64,000 nt of DNA, taken from Alphaproteobacteria bacterium (GTDB lineage: Bacteria > Pseudomonadota > Alphaproteobacteria > Acetobacterales > Acetobacteraceae). Location: positions 310,001-374,000 of the forward strand of contig JADZEB010000004.1 in NCBI GenBank assembly GCA_020850755.1, given 5' to 3'. Positions within the stretch are counted from its first letter, which is position 1. Each line of letters opens with the position of its first letter. Below are positions 17,215 through 25,930 of this stretch, in pieces. The translations under genes and the position numbers were made by a program. The notes below the pieces were generated by a model that made no database searches, had not been told where the DNA came from, and was given only the letters and a program-made list of their open reading frames with translations.

Positions 17215-17249
17215 CCGGCCGACGGGAGGAACGCCCTCCCGTCGGCCGG
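17215..17249 (+). promoter_or_regulatory. Perfect 15-bp intercistronic stem-loop between binding-protein and ATPase genes
   Basis: The arm CCGGCCGACGGGAGG (17215-17229) is perfectly complementary to 17235-17249, with a 5-nt AACGC loop. It begins 10 nt after the binding-protein stop and ends 41 nt before the ATPase start. There is no U-tract, so it is more likely an mRNA-stabilising or processing/attenuating hairpin than a full terminator. Such elements commonly raise binding-protein yield relative to the downstream ATPase. Confidence 0.7.
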
Positions 17250-17290
17250 CCGATCTTCGTTCGCCAGCCCATACCAGGACCAGGGACGCG

Positions 17291-18400
17291 ATGCCGGCAG
17301 ACAAGGCCAAGAACGCGGTCGCGGTTGCGATCCACCGCGTCAGCAAGCGCTTCGGCAGCGTCGCGGCGCTCGACGATGTGTCCTTCGATATCATGCGCGG
17401 CGAGTTCTTCTCGCTGCTTGGCCCGTCGGGCTGCGGCAAGACCACGCTGCTGCGCTCGATCGGCGGCTTCGAGGCACCTACGGCCGGCGACATCCAGATC
17501 GACGGGCAGAGCGTGCTGCACCTCGCTCCCTACGCGCGCCCGACCAACATGATCTTCCAGCACCTCGCATTGTTCCCGCACATGAATGTGCGCGACAATG
17601 TCGCCTTCGGGCTGCGCATGAAGCGCACCGATGCCGCCACCACTGCCCGTCGCGTCGAGGAGGCGCTGGCGTTGGTGCGCCTCGAAGGCTATGGCGATCG
17701 CGGCATCGATCAGATATCCGGCGGGCAAAAGCAGCGCGTGGCAATGGCGCGCGCACTGGTGAACGACCCTGCCGTGCTGCTGCTCGACGAGCCGCTCGGC
17801 GCGCTCGATCTCCAGTTGCGGCTGCAGATGCAGGTCGAGCTGCGGCGCCTGCAGCGCCAGCTCGGCGCCACCTTCGTGTTCGTCACGCACGACCAGGGCG
17901 AGGCGATGGCGATGTCTGACCGCATCGCCGTGATGAATTCGGGACGCATCCAGCAGATCGGCACGCCGGCGGAGATCTACGAGCGCCCGGTCAACCGCTT
18001 CGTCGCCACCTTCATTGGCCATGCGAACCTGATCGAGGGGCGCGTTGCCGAGCAGCGCGCGGATGGCACCGCGCTGATCGATGTCGAAGGCTTGCGCGTC
18101 GCCGGCACGGCGCAGGCGCTGGCCGCGCCGGGTGCATCGATGCTTGCAGTGATGCGTTACGAGAAACTGCAAATCGAGGCGGGCGGCAATGCCAGCGTGG
18201 CCGGCACCGGAACCAGCACGCTCGCAACCGTCTCGGAAAAGACCTATATGGGCGCCGCGCTGCGTTTCGTCTGCCGTCCCGGCGTCGGGCCGACATTGAC
18301 CGTCGATGCGCCCAACACCGAAGCGGGACGCGCGATCTGCGAGGGGGACAGCGTGCGCGTCAGCTGGGCGGCTAGCGAGATCAATCTGCTGGCGGAGTAA
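17291..18400 (+). CDS. ABC transporter ATP-binding protein, PotA-like
   Basis: A 369-residue ATPase that energises the importer encoded just upstream. Walker A GPSGCGKT is at residues 44-51, the signature is ISGGQKQRVAMARAL, Walker B is LLLDEPLGALD, the H-loop is FVTHDQGEAMAMSD, and a C-terminal TOBE-like regulatory domain follows (from about residue 245). ATG 17291 has AGGGA 5 nt upstream; an upstream open stretch overlaps the binding-protein gene in another frame and is not coding. It is the last gene of the hyuAB-ABC operon and converges with the gamma-glutamyltransferase gene 12 bp away. Confidence 0.94.
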   Translation: MPADKAKNAVAVAIHRVSKRFGSVAALDDVSFDIMRGEFFSLLGPSGCGKTTLLRSIGGFEAPTAGDIQIDGQSVLHLAPYARPTNMIFQHLALFPHMNVRDNVAFGLRMKRTDAATTARRVEEALALVRLEGYGDRGIDQISGGQKQRVAMARALVNDPAVLLLDEPLGALDLQLRLQMQVELRRLQRQLGATFVFVTHDQGEAMAMSDRIAVMNSGRIQQIGTPAEIYERPVNRFVATFIGHANLIEGRVAEQRADGTALIDVEGLRVAGTAQALAAPGASMLAVMRYEKLQIEAGGNASVAGTGTSTLATVSEKTYMGAALRFVCRPGVGPTLTVDAPNTEAGRAICEGDSVRVSWAASEINLLAE

Positions 18401-18412
18401 TCCCGCGGCCCC

Positions 18413-20104
18413 CTAGCGCGCCCGGTCCGGCCAGAATCGCGCGTTCTTGCGCGCCGGCCCGCCGCCGACCGCCACCGGCGTGCCATCGGCCCGCCAGCAC
18501 GCCGCCCCCGTCATCGTCCCGTCATCGTCGAACTGGATCGCGTTCATTCCCCCCGCCACATGCGCGACCAGATGCGTCTTGTGGCCCTTCGCCTCGAGCG
18601 CGTCGCGCACGATCGCGGGGACGGCATCCTCGACCTCGACCAGGTGCCCCTGCGTCCACAGGCGCGGCGCCTCGACCGCTTCCTGCAGGCTCATCTCGTG
18701 GTCGATCAGGTTCAGCAGCGTCTGCATCACCGTGCCGAAGATGCGCAAGCCGCCGGGCAGCCCGAGTGCCGCGAACGGCCGGCCGTCGCGCAGCACGATC
18801 GTCGGCGACTGCGAGGTGGTGATGCGCTTGCCCGGCGCGATCGACAGCGCATGGCCGGGATGTGGGTCGAAGATGTACATGTAGTTGTTCGGGATCAACC
18901 CGGTGCCGGGCACGATGAAGCGCGCCCCGAACAGGCTGTTGATTGTCTGCGTGCTGGCGACGATGTTGCCGGTGGCATCAGCAACGGTGAGATGCGTGGT
19001 GTTGGCTGACTCCGCCGCCGCAACCCCCGCGCCCCAGGCCTGCGCCCGCCCGGGATCGAGCATCGCGCGCCGCTCGGCCGCATAGGCCTTGTCGATCAGG
19101 CGCGCCACCGGCACCGCGACGAAGGCCGGATCGGCGGTCGCGGCGCGCCGATCGGCGAAGGCGATCTTGAGCACCTCGGCGATGAGGTGCAGGGCCTCGG
19201 CCGAGCCGAAGCCGAGCGCGGCGATATCATAGCCTTCCAGGATGTTCAGCATCTGGATCAGATGCACCCCGCCCGAGGAAGGCGGCGGCAGCCCGACGAT
19301 CTCGTGGCCGCGATAGGTGCCGCGCACCGGTTCGCGCGTGACGGTGGCATAGCGCGCGAAATCCTCAGCGACGAGAACGCCCCCGGCGCGCGCGAAGTGC
19401 CCGGCGATCTCGGCGCCGAGCGCACCACCATGCAGAACCCGTGCGCCCTCCTTGGCGATCGCGCGCAGCGTATCGGCGTAGTCGCCCTGCTCCAGCCGCG
19501 TGCCGGCCTTGACCGGCGCGCCGTCGGGGAAGAACCGCGCCGCCAGCAGCGGATCGTGCCCCATGTCCTGGCTCACCTCCGCGATGCATTCCGACAAGTA
19601 GGGCGTGACGCGGAATCCGCGCGCGGCGTGGCGGATCGCGGGCTCCAGCACGTCGGCCAGCGGGAAGGTGCCGAAGCGTTCGAGCGTCTCGCACCAGGCG
19701 GCGAGGTTGCCCGGTGCGGCCACTGCCTTGGGGCCGATCGCGTTCTCCCGGCTCTCGGTTTCGAGATAGTCGGGCAGGGTGTCCGAAACGGGGCGGAACA
19801 TGTCGGCCCGGGCGGCGAGCGGCGCCGTGCTGAGCCCGTCGATCACGACATGCCGGCCATCGGCGAGCCGGATATGCGACATGCCCCCACCCAGGATGCC
19901 GACCATCATCGGCTCGACGACGGTGAGGGTGAACAGCGCGGCGATGGTCGCATCGATGGCGTTGCCGCCCGCGGCCAGAATCTCGGCGCCAGCGGCGGAG
20001 GCGAGCGGATGGTTGGTCACCACCATGCCGCGACAGCTTGTCGCCGGCCGCTTCTCGCACTCGAACAGCGCCGCCGCCCGCCCTCGCCAGCCCGGTCCGC
20101 CCAT
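18413..20104 (-). CDS. Gamma-glutamyltransferase family protein
   Basis: A 563-residue Ntn-hydrolase of the gamma-glutamyltranspeptidase family, made as a proenzyme that self-cleaves before a threonine. The nucleophile region is ESANTTHLTVADATGN, with Thr369 the likely new N-terminus of the small subunit. TQTINSLFGARF and LGLPGGLRIFGTVMQ are substrate-pocket motifs. The start was set at ATG 20104 because AGAAGG lies 9 nt upstream; ATG 20113 would overlap that site. No clear secretion signal is visible, which is unusual because most family members are periplasmic. It is divergent from the amidohydrolase gene. Glutathione or another gamma-glutamyl amide is the family substrate. Confidence 0.92.
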   Translation of the reverse strand: MGGPGWRGRAAALFECEKRPATSCRGMVVTNHPLASAAGAEILAAGGNAIDATIAALFTLTVVEPMMVGILGGGMSHIRLADGRHVVIDGLSTAPLAARADMFRPVSDTLPDYLETESRENAIGPKAVAAPGNLAAWCETLERFGTFPLADVLEPAIRHAARGFRVTPYLSECIAEVSQDMGHDPLLAARFFPDGAPVKAGTRLEQGDYADTLRAIAKEGARVLHGGALGAEIAGHFARAGGVLVAEDFARYATVTREPVRGTYRGHEIVGLPPPSSGGVHLIQMLNILEGYDIAALGFGSAEALHLIAEVLKIAFADRRAATADPAFVAVPVARLIDKAYAAERRAMLDPGRAQAWGAGVAAAESANTTHLTVADATGNIVASTQTINSLFGARFIVPGTGLIPNNYMYIFDPHPGHALSIAPGKRITTSQSPTIVLRDGRPFAALGLPGGLRIFGTVMQTLLNLIDHEMSLQEAVEAPRLWTQGHLVEVEDAVPAIVRDALEAKGHKTHLVAHVAGGMNAIQFDDDGTMTGAACWRADGTPVAVGGGPARKNARFWPDRAR

Positions 20105-20265
20105 GGCACGCATCCTTCTGTTGCAGCCCCGGATACTCTGGCGCGGCGCGCGGTTCGGTTCAATGCAGCGCATCCGGCGCCGATCGGGCGTCTCGCCAAC
20201 CGGCCGCTCTGCGCTATGCTCGATCGGGGCACGCGGGGGCGATGCCCCATCATGGAGGCGCAGGC

Positions 20266-21516
20266 ATGCCAGGCCAGGATGCGATCCCGACGATCAATGC
20301 CGGCAGATTGTGGGACAGCCTGATGGAACAGGCGAAGATCGGGCCTGGCCGGGCCGGCGGTCTCTGCCGCCTCGCGCTGACGGATGCCGATTGCGAGGTG
20401 CGCACCCTGTTCGCGAGATGGTGCCGCGAGGCGGGGCTTGATCTGCGCATCGATCCGCTCGGCAACATGTTCGCCCGGCGCGAAGGCAGGGACCCGTCCC
20501 TGCCGCCCGTGGCGATCGGCAGCCATCTCGACACGCAGGTGGCCGGCGGGCGCTTCGACGGCACGCTGGGCGTCCTCGCCGGCATCGAGATCGTTCGCAC
20601 CCTCGATGACAAGGGCATCGTGACCCGCCGTCCGGTCGAGATCATCAACTGGACGAACGAGGAAGGCGCGCGCTTCTCGCCGCCGATGCTGGCCTCGGGC
20701 GCCTGGGCAGGCGTCTATGGCCTGGACTGGGCGCTCGATCGCCGCGACGAAGCCGGGCTGCGCTTCGGCGACGAGCTTGCCCGCATCAGCCAGACCGGAT
20801 CGGGGCCGCTTGCGCAAGGCCATCCGCTCGACGCCTATTTCGAACTGCATATCGAGCAGGGACCGATCCTGGACGCCGAGCGGCTGCCGGTGGGCATCGT
20901 CAGCGGCACCTATGCGGTGCGCGGCATGATCGTCGAGGTGAAGGGCGAGACGGCGCACACGGGCCCCACGCCGATGGACCGCCGGCGCAACGCGCTGGTG
21001 GGTGCGGCGCGCCTGGTGGCGGCAGTGGATGATATCGGCTGGGCACACCACGCCACAGGCGGCAAGACCACGGCCGCACGCCTGGTCGCCTGGCCGAACA
21101 AGCCCGGCATCCTGTCGGACTGGGCGCAGGTGACGGTCGATTGCCGCCACGCCGATCCCGCCACGGCGGACGCGATGTTCGCCGCGATGAAGCATGCGAT
21201 GGGCGAGGCCGCGCGTCGGGCGCGTGTCGAGATGCGCGTGATCGACGAGTGGGCGTGGGGCCAGGTGCCGTTCGATCCAGCGCTGATCGAACTGCTGCGC
21301 GAACAGGCACGCGCGCACGGCATTCCGCACCGCGACATCCTCAGCCAGGCGGGCCACGACGCCTACCATGTCGCGACCGCCGCGCCGACGGCGATGATCT
21401 TCTCGCCCTGCATCGGCGGCGTGACGCATAACGAGGCGGAAGCGATCGAGCTGGAGATGACCGTGCCGGCGGTGAACCTGCTGCTTGCGGCCGTGATCGC
21501 GCGCGCCAATCGCTAG
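20266..21516 (+). CDS. M20-family N-carbamoyl-L-amino-acid/allantoate amidohydrolase
   Basis: A 416-residue binuclear zinc amidohydrolase (HyuC/AllC group) that removes carbamoyl groups from N-carbamoyl amino acids or ureido acids. Metal-site residues visible are His87 and Asp98 (GSHLDT, GRFDGTLGV), Glu132/Glu133 (NEEGARF), His195 (HIEQGP) and His388 (THNE). The dimerisation motif HTGPTPMDRR is at residues 231-240. ATG 20266 follows GGAGG; an earlier ATG at 20252 overlaps that site. N-carbamoyl amidohydrolases act after hydantoin ring opening, so it may serve the two HyuAB systems in this window, although it is in a separate transcript. Confidence 0.92.
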   Translation: MPGQDAIPTINAGRLWDSLMEQAKIGPGRAGGLCRLALTDADCEVRTLFARWCREAGLDLRIDPLGNMFARREGRDPSLPPVAIGSHLDTQVAGGRFDGTLGVLAGIEIVRTLDDKGIVTRRPVEIINWTNEEGARFSPPMLASGAWAGVYGLDWALDRRDEAGLRFGDELARISQTGSGPLAQGHPLDAYFELHIEQGPILDAERLPVGIVSGTYAVRGMIVEVKGETAHTGPTPMDRRRNALVGAARLVAAVDDIGWAHHATGGKTTAARLVAWPNKPGILSDWAQVTVDCRHADPATADAMFAAMKHAMGEAARRARVEMRVIDEWAWGQVPFDPALIELLREQARAHGIPHRDILSQAGHDAYHVATAAPTAMIFSPCIGGVTHNEAEAIELEMTVPAVNLLLAAVIARANR

Positions 21517-21522
21517 GCTTCG

Positions 21523-22539
21523 TTACGGCTGTTCCCCCCGCGCCCAGGCGCGCACGCGATCGAGCGTCGCCCCGTCCACAGGAATGCCGTTGGCCTCGGC
21601 GGCCTTGCGTGCGGCGTAGCGCCGCTCTCCCGGCACGCGCGCCGTGCCGTTGCCGCGCAGCGCCCCGACCAGCATCGCCATCCGCTCGCCGAAGCTCTCG
21701 CCACCGCTGGCCGCGGGGTCGATCGCCAGGATCATCTCGCCACCATTGGCGGTCTGCGCGCCTTTCACGCCGGCCGAACGGTCCTCGATGCTGAGCAGGC
21801 TGCCGGTCGCGGCCGAGGCCATGATCTCGATCGTCAGCGCCAGCAGCGAGCCCTTGTAGCCGCCGAAGGGAAGCTGCGCGCCCCCTTCCAGGATCGCCTT
21901 CGGGTCCGTGGTCGCCCGCCCCTCGGCATCGACGCCGACGCCCTCGGGCAATGCCTCGCCATGCTGGGCGGCGAGCATGATCTCGCCGCGCGACATGGCG
22001 CTTGCGGCGAAGTCCCACACCAGGGGCGGCGCGCCCGGCACCGGGCAGGCGAAGGCCATCGGGTTGGTGCCGAAGATCTTGCGTTGCCCGCCCCAGGGCA
22101 GCATGTTCGGTCGCGCGTTGCGGAAGGCGAAGGCGACAAGGCCGCACTCGGCCAGTTCCTCCACCTCGTGCCAGAGCGCGGCGAGATGGTGCGAATTGCG
22201 GATCGCCATGGCCGCGCTGCCATTGGCGCGCGCCTTGGCCACCAGCCGGTCGCGGCCGCGCTCGAACGCGAGCTGGCAATAGCCGTTGCCGGCATCGACC
22301 ACCAGCACGCCCGGCGCGGCATCGTGCAGGCTCGGCTCGGCGCTGCCATCCACCCAGCCGCAACCGGCCTCGCTGATGTAGCCGGCCAGGCGGAACAGGC
22401 CGTGGCTGCGCGTGCCGTCGCGCTCGGCGGCGACGATCACCGCGGCGATGGCAGACGCGTTCGCCGCCGAGAAACCGTTGCGGGAAAGCGCCGCCTCGAC
22501 CAGTTTATGCAAGGCCGCGACCGAGATCGTCTCCTGCAT
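21523..22539 (-). CDS. Ldh family (malate/lactate/ureidoglycolate dehydrogenase-like) oxidoreductase
   Basis: A 338-residue NAD(P)-dependent 2-hydroxyacid dehydrogenase of the Ldh_2 family (malate/L-lactate, ureidoglycolate, 2,3-diketogulonate and delta-piperideine-2-carboxylate members). DGTRSHGLFR (residues 41-50) carries the substrate-binding Arg-Ser-His, RNSHHLAALW (114-123) holds the catalytic His pair, and GTNPMAFACP is the nucleotide-binding stretch. It is the last gene of a minus-strand run after PhzF (45 bp) and the DadA-like oxidase. Members that reduce cyclic imines fit an amino-acid oxidase neighbour, but the substrate is not decided by sequence. Confidence 0.9.
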   Translation of the reverse strand: MQETISVAALHKLVEAALSRNGFSAANASAIAAVIVAAERDGTRSHGLFRLAGYISEAGCGWVDGSAEPSLHDAAPGVLVVDAGNGYCQLAFERGRDRLVAKARANGSAAMAIRNSHHLAALWHEVEELAECGLVAFAFRNARPNMLPWGGQRKIFGTNPMAFACPVPGAPPLVWDFAASAMSRGEIMLAAQHGEALPEGVGVDAEGRATTDPKAILEGGAQLPFGGYKGSLLALTIEIMASAATGSLLSIEDRSAGVKGAQTANGGEMILAIDPAASGGESFGERMAMLVGALRGNGTARVPGERRYAARKAAEANGIPVDGATLDRVRAWARGEQP

Positions 22540-22584
22540 CCTACAGTCTCCCGAACGAACCGCCCTTGCTCGGTGGGCGCGGCA

Positions 22585-23385
22585 TCAGATGCTGATCGTG
22601 CCTTCCAGGTAGAACACGCAGCGGCCGGCGAAGGCGACCCGATCGCCGCGCATCGTGCAACGCAGATAGCCGCCACGGCGCGAGGCCTGGAAGGCGTCGA
22701 TCGCGTTGCGGCCCAGCCGCGCGCACCAGTAGGGCGCGACGGTCGCATGGGCGGCACCGGTGGCGTGATCCTCGTCGATGCCATGGCCGGGGGCGAAGAA
22801 GCGCGACACGCAGTCGAACCCGCCATCGCCCGGCGCGGTGACGATCACGGCATGGCGATCGGTCCGTGCGAGCGCGGCGAAATCGGGCGCGATCGCGCGC
22901 ACCTTGGCCGGATCGTCATAGACCAGCAGATAGTCGCGCGCGGCCAGTATCTCCACCGGCGCCGCGCCGCCGAGCGCCGGGAGCAGCTCCGGGTGCGGCA
23001 CCACCGGGCCGGGCGGCCGCGCCGGAAAATCGATCTCAAGCGTGCCATCCGCCAGCCGATCCACCCGCAAGCTTCCGGCGCGGGTGTTGAACGCGACCTT
23101 CCTTGCCTCGGGCGCCAGCCGCCCGAACACCAGTGCGGCGGTGGCAAGCGTGGCGTGGCCGCAGATCTCCTCCTCGATGGTCGGTGTGAACCAGCGCAGG
23201 TGGAAGCCCTCGCCGCGCCGGGCGAGGAAGGCCGTGGTGGTCTGGTTGTTCTCGGCCGCGATCGCCTGCATGGTCGTGTCCGGCAGCCACTCCGGCAGAT
23301 CGTCCGGCAGCAGGACTATGGCCGCCGGATTGCCGCTCATCGGCCTGTCGGCGAAGGCGTCGATCTGGTAGATCGGCAGACGCAT
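22585..23385 (-). CDS. PhzF family isomerase-like protein
   Basis: A 266-residue protein of the PhzF/diaminopimelate-epimerase fold. The family acid Glu45 is present in AAENNQTTTAFL, followed by the CGHATLATAALVF signature (residues 75-87) and the C-terminal half-site DEDHATGAAHATVAPYW. Known members isomerise a dihydro-hydroxyanthranilate or have unknown substrates. The ATG shares its A with the TGA of the upstream oxidase gene (TGATG), so translation is coupled to it. No phenazine genes are nearby; a role in amino-acid or imine metabolism with the oxidase is inferred. Confidence 0.9.
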   Translation of the reverse strand: MRLPIYQIDAFADRPMSGNPAAIVLLPDDLPEWLPDTTMQAIAAENNQTTTAFLARRGEGFHLRWFTPTIEEEICGHATLATAALVFGRLAPEARKVAFNTRAGSLRVDRLADGTLEIDFPARPPGPVVPHPELLPALGGAAPVEILAARDYLLVYDDPAKVRAIAPDFAALARTDRHAVIVTAPGDGGFDCVSRFFAPGHGIDEDHATGAAHATVAPYWCARLGRNAIDAFQASRRGGYLRCTMRGDRVAFAGRCVFYLEGTISI

Positions 23386-24710
23386 CAGCCCGATCCCGTT
23401 GCACGCGGCCGGGAGCGCAGCTCCAGCCGGTCCCATACGCGATAGCTTGTCATCAGTGCGCCTACCAGCGGGGCGGCGAAGGGGCGCACCGTGATCGGCT
23501 TCAGTGCCGTCACCGGCAGGAACAACTCGCTCTCGGGCCGGCCGGCGAGGCGGAGCGCGATCTCGCGCCCGAGCAGGGTCGCGAAGGCAATGCCCCGTCC
23601 GCTCAGTCCGATGATCGCCCAGGCGCCGGGGCCGATCTCGTGGATGTGCGGATACTGATCGGCGGTAATGTCCACCCAGCCGGTCCAGGTCTCGTCCCAT
23701 TCCGGCTCGCCGAGCTGCGGGAATACGGCACGCAGCCGCGCCGTCGCTTTGGCCATGAATACACTGCCGGTTCGGCTGAAGGCCGGGCCATCGACGCTCA
23801 TGTGCACGCGACCGTCCGACAGCAGGCGCATTCCGGAATAGAGCCGGCGCGTATCGGTGATCGGCTGCCCAGCCGGCAGCACGCTTTTCCGCAGATTGTC
23901 CGAGAGCGGGCGCGTGACAAGCTGGTGCGCGCGCATCGGGACGAAGCTGCTGCGCAGGCGCGGCACGAGGTCGTCGGAATAGGCCCCCGTTCCGACCACT
24001 ACCGCGCGGGCCAGCACCGAGCCGCGCTCGGTGCGGATGCGCCAGCCATCGCCCTCCGGCGCCAGGCTGACCGCGCGGCTGTTCTCGTGCAGGGCGACGC
24101 CGTGGCGGGCGGCGGCGATGGCAAGGCCGCGCGCATAGGCAAGCGGGTTGAGATGCCCGCCGCGGTGATCGAGCAGCGCGACCGCGTAGTAGTCGCTGCC
24201 GATGGCCCGGCGCGTGGCGGCGGCGTCCAGCATCTCCACCGGCGCGCCGCGCTTCTGCCAGAAGGCCGCCCGCGCCTCCAGCCCCGCCTGGGCCGAGCGC
24301 GTGTGCGCGGCGAACAGCAGGCCCTGGCGACTCGCGTCGCAGTCGATGCCGTGGCGCTCGATCAGGCTCCAGACGAAATCCGGGCCGGCGCCAAGCGCAT
24401 CGACGATGCGGTTGCCCGCCTCCGGTCCGAAATGGGCCAGGATGTGCGCGTGATCGTGCTTGGCATAGGGCACGACCTGGCCGAAGGCGCGGCCCGACCC
24501 GCCGGAGCTGATCGTGCGTGCCTCGAGCAGCACGACCGAGCGACCCTGCTCGGCCATGTGCAACGCGGCACTCAGCCCGGTATAGCCGCCGCCGACAATA
24601 GCGATGTCCGCTTTCACCTCTCCTGCGAGGGGTGGCGCCAGGGGCGGCGGCGGCGCGTTGCGCAGATAGGTTTCCGGCAGCGGGCTGGGATCATCCAACG
24701 GGCAGAACAC
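23385..24710 (-). CDS. FAD-dependent oxidoreductase, DadA/PuuB-like
   Basis: A 441-residue D-amino-acid dehydrogenase/gamma-glutamylputrescine-oxidase-type flavoprotein. FAD motif IAIVGGGYTGLSAALHM (37-53, dinucleotide Gly40-42 and Gly45) and LLEARTISSGGSGR are typical of the DAO family, as is the C-terminal WAIIGLSGRGIAFATLLGRE. The start is inferred as GTG 24710: AGGGGG lies 9 nt upstream and it gives family length. The frame stays open to 25382, but that part overlaps the divergent DMT transporter gene and shows no homology. It is translationally coupled to PhzF. With a gamma-glutamyltransferase and a semialdehyde dehydrogenase in the window, a gamma-glutamyl-amine route is possible, not proven. 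Confidence 0.88.
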   Translation of the reverse strand: MFCPLDDPSPLPETYLRNAPPPPLAPPLAGEVKADIAIVGGGYTGLSAALHMAEQGRSVVLLEARTISSGGSGRAFGQVVPYAKHDHAHILAHFGPEAGNRIVDALGAGPDFVWSLIERHGIDCDASRQGLLFAAHTRSAQAGLEARAAFWQKRGAPVEMLDAAATRRAIGSDYYAVALLDHRGGHLNPLAYARGLAIAAARHGVALHENSRAVSLAPEGDGWRIRTERGSVLARAVVVGTGAYSDDLVPRLRSSFVPMRAHQLVTRPLSDNLRKSVLPAGQPITDTRRLYSGMRLLSDGRVHMSVDGPAFSRTGSVFMAKATARLRAVFPQLGEPEWDETWTGWVDITADQYPHIHEIGPGAWAIIGLSGRGIAFATLLGREIALRLAGRPESELFLPVTALKPITVRPFAAPLVGALMTSYRVWDRLELRSRPRATGSG

Positions 24711-24903
24711 GAGACAGTGCCCCCTAGGCGTGTGGCCGAACGCGCGCTGGGACGTTCCTCTGGCGCGCCCGCGATCGAAGCACCCCACATGCCGGCTGTC
24801 CAGCCGGCGGGTCGGCCGCGATGCGGACTTGCCAGCCCGCCCGGCGCGGGCGAGTGTTCGTGCCCTGCCGGCCATTGCCCCAGCGCCGGCGCGAGCCGCG
24901 ATC

Positions 24904-25830
24904 GTGACCGAGCCTCCCTCCGCCAGCCCGTCAGCCCAGCCTCCCCCCGCCGCCGGCCTATCCAGCAATCTGCGCGGTATGCTGTGGATGCTCGCCGCCG
25001 TGACCGGCTTCTCCTTCATGGCGGCGCTGATGAAGTATGTCTCCCAGGACATTCCGTTCTGGGTGGTGATGGCCATCCGCAACCTGTTCGGGGTGGTGCC
25101 GCTCCTGCCCTGGCTGGCGCGCAACGGCCTCGGCGGGCTGCGCACCAGGCGCTTCCCGATGCACTTCGCGCGCGCCACCAACGGCTTCATCACGATGGCA
25201 CTGTTCATGTGGGCGTTGACGCGCCTGCCGCTGGCCGACGTGGTGGCGCTCGGCTTCACCCGCCCGCTCTGGATGATCCTGATCGCCTTCCTTGTCTTCG
25301 GCGAGATCACCGGCTGGAAGCGCGGCGGTGCCACCGTGATCGGGTTCGTGGGCGTACTGGTCGTGGCGCAGCCGGGCGCCAATACCGATCCAGGCGTGCT
25401 GGCCGCTCTTGGCTACGGTCTCGGCAGCTGCCTCACGGTCGTCCTGGTGAAGTACCTCTCAGGCGGAGAGCCGGCAGCGAGAATCGTTTTCTACCATCAG
25501 ACCCTGTCGCTGCTGATGACGCTGCCTTTCGCCGGCTGGAACTGGACCATGCCCGCGCTCGACCAGGTGGCCTGGATCGCGCTCTCGGCATTCTCGGGCA
25601 CGGCGGGACATTTCGCGCTGACGCGCGCCTGCCTTCTTGCCGATGCCACCATCCTCTCCCCGATGGAGTATTCGCGCCTGCCGCTTTCGGCCGTGATCGG
25701 GTGGGTCCTGTTCGCCGAAATCCCCGGCCCCTGGACCTGGATCGGCTCGGGCATCATTGCCGCTGCCACGCTCTATATCGCCTGGCTCGACCGTCGCGAC
25801 GGCCGGCCGGCGCCGAAGATCTCGGCCTGA
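24904..25830 (+). CDS. DMT superfamily transporter (EamA domain)
   Basis: About 308 residues with ten predicted membrane helices in two EamA repeats; the first helix begins MLWMLAAVTGFSFMAALMKY. The second half repeats the fold (LAALGYGLGSCLTVVLVKYL to the end). Family members export amino acids and metabolites. The start is uncertain: GTG 24904 yields a short Pro/Ala-rich cytoplasmic lead (VTEPPSASPSAQPPP) and a normal length, but its Shine-Dalgarno is weak. ATG 24979 would begin at the first helix. The frame is open back to 24730, which overlaps the oxidase promoter region. It is divergent from the DadA-like gene. Confidence 0.88.
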   Translation: MTEPPSASPSAQPPPAAGLSSNLRGMLWMLAAVTGFSFMAALMKYVSQDIPFWVVMAIRNLFGVVPLLPWLARNGLGGLRTRRFPMHFARATNGFITMALFMWALTRLPLADVVALGFTRPLWMILIAFLVFGEITGWKRGGATVIGFVGVLVVAQPGANTDPGVLAALGYGLGSCLTVVLVKYLSGGEPAARIVFYHQTLSLLMTLPFAGWNWTMPALDQVAWIALSAFSGTAGHFALTRACLLADATILSPMEYSRLPLSAVIGWVLFAEIPGPWTWIGSGIIAAATLYIAWLDRRDGRPAPKISA

Positions 25831-25930
25831 AGCCATCCGAAGCAGGGCAGCCGCGCGCAACGATTGCATGCCAGACCCGGCACGCGCAGGATAACGCCCG
25901 GATCGTCATCGCTTGCCAAGGAGTCGCACC

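Noticed and set aside
24711-25382. N-terminal extension of the DadA-like oxidase frame
   Set aside because: Overlaps the divergent transporter gene and lacks motifs; GTG 24710 gives normal length and a ribosome site.
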